This document shows, one piece after another, positions 1 to 5,554 of a DNA stretch of 6,404 nt. How positions within the stretch are numbered: the first letter of the stretch is position 1; every line of letters starts with the position of its first letter. Position numbers and translations under genes: made by a program. This stretch comes from Methanoregulaceae archaeon (GTDB taxonomy: Archaea; Halobacteriota; Methanomicrobia; Methanomicrobiales; Methanospirillaceae). The DNA lies in the NCBI GenBank assembly GCA_025453715.1, contig JALOPT010000096.1, forward strand, positions 1 through 6,404. The letters are read 5' to 3'. Under the pieces are notes generated by a model. The model was not told where the DNA came from. It did no database searches and worked only from the letters and a program-made list of their open reading frames with translations.

Positions 1-1572
1 CCTTTTACGGGAGTGCCGGTAGACCTTGAGCTGTTACGGGGGTATGAATCCCTTGCCGTATATGCCGGGTCAGTTGCCCAGGATGTAGTCCTGGAAATCC
101 CGCATGAACGTTACTATTCCCCATCCAAAGCAGGGAATTTTATTGTTGTTATTGTACCGGTTGAATACCGCCCACAGGTGGAAAAAGCTCTCAATGATGC
201 TATGTTCCAGCAGGTTCCGATCCCTGGTGAAACGGGTCCTGCATCGGTGGCAATCAGTTCATACCAGTTGCAGATTATTTCATTGAAAGAACAAATCGCA
301 GCAAATGCTGCAAAATTAAAGGATAACAGGGAAAAATATGCAGGTTTCCTGCTTGCATGTGATGAACTTCTCACGACTGATGTTTCAAAAGCCGAAGCAC
401 CGCTCCGGTTCGCAACAACTGATCAGTCGTTTGTTGCAGAAGGGTGGGTACCGGTTGATGAGGTCGCAGGTCTTACAGCGGCAATTAACCAGGTAACCAA
501 AGAAAAATGTTATATTACAGAACTCCCTGTTGATCTCGAGCACGATGCTGTGCCGATGGAGTACGACAACCCCTCGTTATCCCGTCCGGCCCAGTTAATT
601 ATGGATACCTATTCACGGCCGAAATACACAGAGATCGATCCTACACTGATTATATCCGTTGTATTCCCGTTATTCTTCGGTTTAATACTTGGAGATGTCG
701 GTTATGGTTTGATGCTCCTGGTCCTGAGCCTGGTGTTGCGTCATTACATCAAGAGGGGAGATGGTGCACAACTGGTGAACCTTCTCACGATTTTCGCAAT
801 ATCATCAATCATATTCGGAATTTTGTTTTCCGAATTCCTCGGATTCAAAATGCCCTGGGAACCCATGATGTTCTCGCGGCATATGAACATCGGGGCCTCA
901 CATGGTGAAGGAGCGGCAATTCCTGAACTTATGGTTATGTCGATCTGGATTGGAATAGTTTACATCACGCTCGGAAGGGTGCTCGGAATAATTAACCATG
1001 CACGAATGGACCATGGCTCCCACCGTGTGAAAGCCGTGCTTGCAAATGTGGGCTGGATATTCGTGATGTGGGGTATTCTGTTCATGATCTGGTCGGCGTT
1101 CCCAATTCCATTAATGCCCGATTTCACCACGCTCCCCGCAATTATTGCAGGGCTCAACATTACCGCACTGATTGGTGCTGTTATGCTTGTGCTTGGTATC
1201 GTATTCATTGCAAGAGATAACGCGCTTGAAATTGTTGAGATACCGACTATTATCAGTCATACATTATCATTTGCCCGTCTGGTGGCAGTGGGTCTCTCTT
1301 CAGTAGCTATTGCAATGGTGATCAACCTGATTGCCATTGGAATGATCATTACCCCACAGCTTGAAAACTTTACCCCGGTGAGTATTATCATAATTCTCAT
1401 TGGTGTGCTCGTCTTTATTGTCGGTCACATTGGTAACGGATTGCTAGGGCTGATAGGTGGAGGGCTTCAGTCCCTCAGGTTGCAGTATGTCGAATTCTTC
1501 ACCAAGTTCTACAAAGGTGGAGGTCAAAAATACAATCCATTTGGAATGATTAGAAGATTTACGGAGGATTAA
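1..1572 (+). CDS. atpI: A-type ATP synthase subunit I (a), 5' partial
   Basis: Membrane stator subunit that carries the ion half-channels facing the c ring. The reading frame is open from base 1, so the start lies upstream; the GTG at 13 is an internal Val codon. About 523 residues are present, and the family is usually about 640-680, so roughly 130 N-terminal residues are missing. Numbering from the first codon: residues 1-205 are the cytosolic arm with a helical stretch around 87-115 and the family EGWVP motif at 147-151. The DPT motif then leads into about eight hydrophobic helices, with GDVGYG at 231-236. The essential channel arginine is in SFARL (Arg426). A second conserved Arg493 lies in LQSLRLQYVEFF, with Gln490 three residues before it, as in the Thermus V/A-ATPase (Arg563, Gln619, Arg622 from memory). 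The ending FFTKFYKGGG..YNPF is typical. It ends 2 nt before atpK. Identification is firm. Confidence 0.97.
   Translation, partial: PFTGVPVDLELLRGYESLAVYAGSVAQDVVLEIPHERYYSPSKAGNFIVVIVPVEYRPQVEKALNDAMFQQVPIPGETGPASVAISSYQLQIISLKEQIAANAAKLKDNREKYAGFLLACDELLTTDVSKAEAPLRFATTDQSFVAEGWVPVDEVAGLTAAINQVTKEKCYITELPVDLEHDAVPMEYDNPSLSRPAQLIMDTYSRPKYTEIDPTLIISVVFPLFFGLILGDVGYGLMLLVLSLVLRHYIKRGDGAQLVNLLTIFAISSIIFGILFSEFLGFKMPWEPMMFSRHMNIGASHGEGAAIPELMVMSIWIGIVYITLGRVLGIINHARMDHGSHRVKAVLANVGWIFVMWGILFMIWSAFPIPLMPDFTTLPAIIAGLNITALIGAVMLVLGIVFIARDNALEIVEIPTIISHTLSFARLVAVGLSSVAIAMVINLIAIGMIITPQLENFTPVSIIIILIGVLVFIVGHIGNGLLGLIGGGLQSLRLQYVEFFTKFYKGGGQKYNPFGMIRRFTED
1563..1567 (+). promoter_or_regulatory. Strong Shine-Dalgarno site of atpK
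   Basis: GGAGG sits inside the last codons of atpI, with 7 nt between it and the atpK ATG at 1575. It is a full match to the core of the archaeal 16S anti-SD. A strong site is fitting for the subunit needed in the most copies per enzyme. Confidence 0.8.
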
Positions 1573-1574
1573 AA

Positions 1575-1838
1575 ATGGCAGCAGAAATTGTAGCAGCAGC
1601 AGTTACAGATATTGAACTCATGAAAGCATCGCAGGTTGGAATGAAGGCAATTGGCGCAGGACTCGCCGTTGGTCTCACAGGGCTTGGCACAGGAGTTGCC
1701 GAGATGGCAATTGGTTCAGCAGCCGTTGGAGCCACAGCAGAAAACAAGGATATCTTTGGTCTTGCCCTGCTGTTTACTGTAATCCCTGAAACGATTGTTA
1801 TCTTCGGGCTTGTGGTCGCACTACTGCTGTTATTCTAA
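1575..1838 (+). CDS. atpK: A-type ATP synthase subunit K (c, proteolipid)
   Basis: Ring-forming rotor proteolipid that carries the translocated ion through the membrane. It is 87 residues with two hydrophobic helices (about 21-51 and 61-87) joined by a short polar loop (ENKD, 56-59) that should face the cytoplasm and the C subunit. This is the simple single-hairpin form, not the doubled V-type or the multi-hairpin forms of some methanogens. The ion-binding carboxylate is Glu72 in VIPETIVIF, followed by Thr73. Helix 1 has the small-residue packing motif TGLGTG (35-40) and a second acidic residue, Glu43, at the place that aligns with the polar Gln of Na+-binding F-type c subunits. The N-terminus (MAAEIVAAAV) is short, with no clear cleavable signal peptide. 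The ATG at 1575 is set by the GGAGG 7 nt upstream. It lies 2 nt after atpI and 12 nt before atpE. Confidence 0.97.
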   Translation: MAAEIVAAAVTDIELMKASQVGMKAIGAGLAVGLTGLGTGVAEMAIGSAAVGATAENKDIFGLALLFTVIPETIVIFGLVVALLLLF

Positions 1839-1840
1839 GC

Positions 1841-1850
1841 GGAGTTGATC
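1841..1850 (+). promoter_or_regulatory. Extended Shine-Dalgarno site that fixes the atpE start
   Basis: GGAGTTGATC differs at one base from GGAGGTGATC, the full complement of the archaeal anti-SD, and runs right up to the ATG at 1851. The in-frame TTG at 1845 is inside this element, with its SD core touching it, so it is a poor start. The site therefore selects ATG 1851. Confidence 0.7.
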
Positions 1851-2429
1851 ATGGGACTGGAAGCAGTCGTCGGAGAGATCAGGGCTAAAGGGCAGAAAGA
1901 GGCAGAGAATATCCGCGAGCAGACCCGGAAGGATGTAGAATATATCCTTTCAGGAAGCCAGGAAAAGGCATCGAAAATCAAGCTCGCTGCAGAAGAATCT
2001 ATCGAAAAGCAGGTCAGGCATATCGAGAGCCAGGAAGTCTCTGCCGCAAACCTACTGGTAAAGAGAAACCTTCTCAATACCCAGAAGGCACTGCTCGACG
2101 AAACATACCGCAATGCCCTCGAATCCCTTAATAAGCTGCCTGAAAGCTTCCACAAGGAGGCAATCAGAGCACTTCTTTCAGACGCAAAAAAACAAATTTC
2201 CGAAGGGGTTGTCCACTGCAATGCACGTGATATGCCAGCTCTCAAGGAGATAATCGCACAAAAGGGTGAATTTTCAGGGTATTCCCCCGGGAATGTGGTG
2301 GAGATTGAAGGTGGTGTCATCATTGAGAGTAAAGACAGTACTCTTCAGATCGATCTAAGTTACCGCACATTCCTGGATCGGGTATGGGAAACAGGGCTCA
2401 AGGATGCTTCTGATATCCTGTTCAGGTAA
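1851..2429 (+). CDS. atpE: A-type ATP synthase subunit E (peripheral stalk)
   Basis: One half of the peripheral stalk. In the family it pairs with subunit H as a coiled coil and ties the A3B3 head to subunit I against rotor torque. It has 192 residues, the usual size. Residues 1-95 are charged and helix-forming (rich in Glu, Lys, Gln, Ala; very little Pro or Gly after residue 14), as expected for the long coiled coil. Residues 100-192 form the compact C-terminal head-binding domain with the conserved GGVIIES strand (154-160), then TLQIDLSYRTFLDRVWE. The start is placed at ATG 1851 rather than the in-frame TTG at 1845, because the TTG lies within the ribosome-binding site. The longer reading would add only two residues. 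It follows atpK by 12 nt and precedes atpC by 12 nt. Its usual partner gene, atpH, is not in the window. Confidence 0.95.
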   Translation: MGLEAVVGEIRAKGQKEAENIREQTRKDVEYILSGSQEKASKIKLAAEESIEKQVRHIESQEVSAANLLVKRNLLNTQKALLDETYRNALESLNKLPESFHKEAIRALLSDAKKQISEGVVHCNARDMPALKEIIAQKGEFSGYSPGNVVEIEGGVIIESKDSTLQIDLSYRTFLDRVWETGLKDASDILFR

Positions 2430-2435
2430 GGAGGT
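2430..2435 (+). promoter_or_regulatory. Shine-Dalgarno site of atpC
   Basis: GGAGGT begins right after the atpE stop and leaves 6 nt before the ATG at 2442. It favours this ATG over the in-frame ATG at 2451, which would be 15 nt away. Confidence 0.8.
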
Positions 2436-2441
2436 AGTTGA

Positions 2442-3494
2442 ATGGCTGAAATGAGGGCTGGACCAGCTCCTTATATTTATGTTTGTACAAGGATGCGGGT
2501 CAGAAAATCAAAACTTCTGCCGAAAGAAGAGTACCTCAGGATGCTGAATATGAGCCTCCCGGAGATCACCCGGTCCATTGAAGAACTAGAGTATAAACGG
2601 GAGATTGACGAGCTAAGTGCCTCATTCCATGGAATTGATCTGATCGAGATCGCGTTATCATGGAACCTTGCAAAGGAATACCAGGCAATTATTGCAATCA
2701 CTCCCGGAACACTCAAGGCGTTTACCCAGGCCTACCTGAGACGCTGGGATATTCAGAATATCCTCACCATTCTCCGGGGTAAACGACAGGGTCTGAAACC
2801 GGGTAAAATCAAGGAAATACTGATCCCGGCCGGTGAGCTTGACCGGGTATTCCTTGACCGTCTTCTGACCGAGGACTCACCTGACAGAATCGTGGAAGCA
2901 CTCAGAGGAAAGAAGCTCTACACGGTTGTTGCAAAGGAATTCCCTTCAGCTGTCCAGACCAACTCGTTGTCACGCATGGAGAATGAATTGTACAAGGACT
3001 TCTACCGGAACCTTATCAGCGATGCGAACGCAATGAAGGGTGGCAAGCAGTTCCTCGCTTACATCAGCCTTGATATCGACATTACCAATATCAAGAATCT
3101 CTTCCGACTCCGGGTGGATGGCATCGAGGAGGACGCAAGGGAAATGATGATCCCAGGCGGGACTTTTTCTGTGGAAGAATTACACAGGCTTAACGGGATA
3201 ACAGACCTGAATGAGTTTATTGATGCCCTTATGGCAAAAGTCCGTGTTAAATCCCTTCTTGAGGTTCTCGACAAATTACGCGGGGAGAAACCAATCCGGG
3301 AGATCGAGATTGACCTGATAAGAGTCCAGATCGAGCAGATGGAAAAAATGTCAAAGATGAACCCGTTTTCTATCCACCCGATCCTTGTGTATCTCGAGAA
3401 GAAGAAATACGAGGTCTTCAATCTGCGTGCTATTGCCCGTGGCAGGGAGTCAAAACTCCCGACTGACCGTATAAAAGGGTACCTGGTGATGTAG
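2442..3494 (+). CDS. atpC: A-type ATP synthase subunit C (V-ATPase d homologue)
   Basis: Central stalk adaptor: a soluble funnel-shaped protein that sits on the c ring and sockets the D-F axle, passing ring rotation to the head. It has 350 residues, close to the family norm. The N-terminal part holds the conserved RVRKSKLLPKEEYLRML stretch (18-35). The body shows three similar segments, about 110 residues apart: WDIQNILTILRG (102-113), IDITNIKNLFRLR (212-224) and YEVFNLRAIARG (323-334), with Asn106, Asn216 and Asn327 in register. This matches the known three-domain build of the family. It has no membrane helix. The C-terminus GRESKLPTDRIKGYLV is typical. The start follows a clean GGAGGT. The TAG stop abuts the ATG of atpF with no gap, so the two are probably coupled in translation. 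Identification is firm. Confidence 0.97.
   Translation: MAEMRAGPAPYIYVCTRMRVRKSKLLPKEEYLRMLNMSLPEITRSIEELEYKREIDELSASFHGIDLIEIALSWNLAKEYQAIIAITPGTLKAFTQAYLRRWDIQNILTILRGKRQGLKPGKIKEILIPAGELDRVFLDRLLTEDSPDRIVEALRGKKLYTVVAKEFPSAVQTNSLSRMENELYKDFYRNLISDANAMKGGKQFLAYISLDIDITNIKNLFRLRVDGIEEDAREMMIPGGTFSVEELHRLNGITDLNEFIDALMAKVRVKSLLEVLDKLRGEKPIREIEIDLIRVQIEQMEKMSKMNPFSIHPILVYLEKKKYEVFNLRAIARGRESKLPTDRIKGYLVM
3485..3490 (+). promoter_or_regulatory. Shine-Dalgarno site of atpF
   Basis: GGTGAT lies within the last codons of atpC, 4 nt before the atpF ATG at 3495. It matches the GGTGAT half of the anti-SD complement, not the usual GGAGG core. Confidence 0.6.
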
Positions 3495-3797
3495 ATGGAG
3501 ATTGCAGTCATAGGAAACAGCGAGTTCATCCTTGGATTCCGGCTTGCCGGTATAAGGAAGACCTATGCGGCAGAAAACGAAGCAAAGCTCACAGAATATA
3601 TCAACGGAGTTCTTGGGGACAATGAAGTAGGGATCCTTGTCCTGAACAACAGTGATATGAACCGGATCCCGGGACGGCTCCGGACACAACTCGAAAACTC
3701 GGTAAAACCAACGGTTATAGCAATCGGTGGGGAAGAAGGCGGGCTGTCCATGAGAGAGAGAATCAAGAGATCAGTGGGTGTTGATCTGTGGAAGTGA
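3495..3797 (+). CDS. atpF: A-type ATP synthase subunit F (central stalk)
   Basis: Small central stalk subunit that binds subunit D and turns with the rotor; in the family it modulates catalysis through its C-terminal helix. It has 100 residues, the usual length. The N-terminus MEIAVIGNSEFILGFRLAGI is the family signature of a Rossmann-like alpha/beta domain. Alternating strands follow (VGILVLN at 45-51, PTVIAIGG at 72-79). The C-terminal helix is LSMRERIKRSVGVDLW (84-99). The ATG directly follows the atpC stop, with GGTGAT as ribosome-binding site. Its last 10 nt overlap the start of atpA in another frame. This order (C-F-A-B) is the standard archaeal arrangement. Confidence 0.96.
   Translation: MEIAVIGNSEFILGFRLAGIRKTYAAENEAKLTEYINGVLGDNEVGILVLNNSDMNRIPGRLRTQLENSVKPTVIAIGGEEGGLSMRERIKRSVGVDLWK
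3777..3786 (+). promoter_or_regulatory. Probable Shine-Dalgarno site of atpA
   Basis: GGTGTTGATC lies inside atpF, and its GGTG is 7 nt before the GTG at 3788. It resembles the atpE element GGAGTTGATC. It supports GTG 3788 over the in-frame GTG at 3794, which would be 13 nt from the GGTG. Confidence 0.5.
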
Positions 3798-5554
3798 AAG
3801 AGAAAGATACAAAAATCGACAAAAAGGGTGTTCTTAAAAGGATTTCAGGGCCGGTCGTTACGGCAGTGAATTTCGATGCCCACATGTACGACGTGGTCAA
3901 AGTCGGAAACGAGGCATTGATGGGCGAAGTCATTAAAATCCAGGGTGAGGAAACCATCATCCAGGTCTACGAAGATACTTCAGGTATCAAACCCGGGGAA
4001 CCTGTGGTTAACACAGGTCTCTCTCTTGCGGTTGAACTGGGCCCGGGTCTCCTTACCAATATTTACGATGGTATCCAGCGTCCTTTAAGCGTCCTTGTCG
4101 ATAAGATGGGAAATTTCATCGAGAGAGGTGTCTCTGCACCAGGGCTCCCCCATGATAAGAAGTGGGAATTCAAGCCCCTTGTTAAAGAAGGCGATAAGGT
4201 CATTGGTGGCAGTATTATCGGTGAAGTACAGGAAACAAATATTGTCCATAAAGTCATGGTCCCCCCGAATCTCAAGGGAGGTGCCGTAAAAAGCATTAAA
4301 TCCGGCTCTTTTACTGTTGATGATGTGGTCTGTGTTCTTGATGATGGTACTTCGCTTACGATGATGCAGCGGTGGCCGGTACGTGTTCCAAGACCGGTGA
4401 AAGAAAAGCTGAACCCGGAGATCCCGTTGATCACCGGCCAGCGGATCCTTGACGGTCTCTTCCCGATTGCAAAAGGCGGGACCGCTGCAATCCCGGGTCC
4501 GTTTGGAAGTGGCAAAACCGTTACCCAGCAGCAGCTTGCAAAATGGAGTGACGCTGAGATTGTGGTTTATATCGGTTGCGGTGAACGCGGCAATGAAATG
4601 ACAGAAGTGCTGACGGAATTCCCGGAACTTGAAGACCCGAAGACCGGCAAACCCCTGATGGAGAGGACGGTCCTTATCGCGAACACGAGCAACATGCCCG
4701 TGGCGGCAAGAGAAGCATCGGTGTACACCGGTATCACAATTGCGGAGTATTACCGTGATATGGGGTATGATGTATCGCTGATGGCAGATTCCACCTCGCG
4801 ATGGGCAGAAGCAATGCGAGAGATCTCCTCCCGTCTTGAAGAGATGCCGGGTGAGGAAGGTTACCCTGCATACCTTGCAGCCCGGTTATCAGAGTTCTAC
4901 GAACGTGCAGGGCTTGTTAAAACACTCGCTGGTGGGGATGGTTCCGTATCCGTTATCGGTGCAGTTTCACCGCCTGGCGGGGATTTCTCCGAGCCGGTCA
5001 CGCAGAATACTCTCCGTATTGTCAAGGTGTTCTGGGCTCTCGATGCGAAACTCTCGCAGCGCCGTCATTTCCCGGCGATTAACTGGCTGAACTCCTACTC
5101 CCTGTACCTTGATACCCTCCATGACTGGTACGACCGTGAGGTCTCACCCGAGTGGAACACGTTGAGGTCCTGGGCAATGGAAGTACTCCAGAAAGAGGCC
5201 GAGCTACAGGAAATCGTGCAACTTGTAGGGTCTGATGCATTGCCTGAGACAGAACAGATTACCATCGAAGTAGCCCGCATGATACGTGAAATCTTCCTCC
5301 AGCAGAATGCATACGACGCGGTCGACACGTTCTGTGATATGAAGAAACAGTATGATATCATGAAGTCGATCAAGCTGTTCGCAGATCTTTCGTCAGCTGC
5401 ACAGGCAGTCGGGGTCACCCCCGCACAGATCATTGCCTCCAAGGCGAAGAACGACCTGCCTCAGATCAAGTTCATCAAGGACTACAAGCCTGAACTCGAA
5501 AAGATTGTCAAAGCGATGGACACAGAATTCAATACACTGAGGGCGGCAGCATGA
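3788..5554 (+). CDS. atpA: A-type ATP synthase catalytic subunit A
   Basis: Catalytic subunit of the A3B3 head; makes ATP from ADP and phosphate on the cytoplasmic side. It has 588 residues, within the family range. From N to C: a Lys/Glu-rich lead of about 15 residues, then the beta-barrel start LKRISGPVVTA; the A-specific non-homologous insert (about 105-200); Walker A GPFGSGKT at 237-244 (Lys243); the catalytic Glu266 in GCGERGNE; Walker B region DVSLMADSTSRW (328-339, Asp334); SPPGGDFSEP at 394-403; QRRHFPAINW; and a helical C-terminal domain. GPFGSGKT is the arched P-loop variant known from archaeal A subunits. There is no intein in the P-loop, a known insertion point in this family. The start is GTG 3788, giving MEVK as in relatives; it overlaps atpF by 10 nt. 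GTG 3794 is a weaker alternative. The end overlaps atpB by 4 nt (ATGA). Confidence 0.98.
   Translation: MEVKEKDTKIDKKGVLKRISGPVVTAVNFDAHMYDVVKVGNEALMGEVIKIQGEETIIQVYEDTSGIKPGEPVVNTGLSLAVELGPGLLTNIYDGIQRPLSVLVDKMGNFIERGVSAPGLPHDKKWEFKPLVKEGDKVIGGSIIGEVQETNIVHKVMVPPNLKGGAVKSIKSGSFTVDDVVCVLDDGTSLTMMQRWPVRVPRPVKEKLNPEIPLITGQRILDGLFPIAKGGTAAIPGPFGSGKTVTQQQLAKWSDAEIVVYIGCGERGNEMTEVLTEFPELEDPKTGKPLMERTVLIANTSNMPVAAREASVYTGITIAEYYRDMGYDVSLMADSTSRWAEAMREISSRLEEMPGEEGYPAYLAARLSEFYERAGLVKTLAGGDGSVSVIGAVSPPGGDFSEPVTQNTLRIVKVFWALDAKLSQRRHFPAINWLNSYSLYLDTLHDWYDREVSPEWNTLRSWAMEVLQKEAELQEIVQLVGSDALPETEQITIEVARMIREIFLQQNAYDAVDTFCDMKKQYDIMKSIKLFADLSSAAQAVGVTPAQIIASKAKNDLPQIKFIKDYKPELEKIVKAMDTEFNTLRAAA
5539..5542 (+). 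promoter_or_regulatory. Shine-Dalgarno-like site of atpB
   Basis: GAGG inside the last codons of atpA, 8 nt before the atpB ATG at 5551. It is weaker than the sites of atpK and atpC. The ATGA overlap means reinitiation after atpA could supply much of the translation. Confidence 0.45.

Noticed and set aside
13..15. GTG as a start for atpI
   Set aside because: The frame is open from base 1, the protein would lack about 130 family residues, and no ribosome-binding site is visible. It is an internal Val codon of a gene cut by the window edge.
1845..1847. TTG as the atpE start
   Set aside because: It lies within the Shine-Dalgarno element; ATG 1851 has proper spacing and gives the usual protein.
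1839..1850. Terminator or RNA-processing hairpin between atpK and atpE
   Set aside because: The gap is only 12 nt, is taken up by the ribosome-binding site, and shows no inverted repeat or T tract.
1835..2323. Long antisense frame (162 codons) across atpE
   Set aside because: The translation is Ser/Arg-rich with no recognisable domain, and it lies fully over a well-identified gene. It is a shadow of the + strand codon bias.
2471..2480. AT-rich TTATATTTAT as an internal promoter
   Set aside because: It encodes the Tyr-Ile-Tyr near the start of atpC, and no gene start lies at a suitable distance downstream.
3059..3529. Antisense frame (156 codons) across the atpC end and atpF start
   Set aside because: Same shadow pattern (Ser, Ile, Arg-rich), with no family motif and no credible ribosome-binding site noted.
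4063..4515. Antisense frame (150 codons) within atpA
   Set aside because: Opposes a conserved part of the catalytic subunit; low-complexity Ser/Pro/Thr composition with no domain.
4496..4519. Possible intein at the AtpA P-loop
   Set aside because: This is a known intein insertion site in archaeal and yeast homologues, but the motif is continuous and the protein length is normal.
4836..5090. Second + frame inside atpA
   Set aside because: Short, Arg/Ser-rich, fully within atpA, with no ribosome-binding site or domain.
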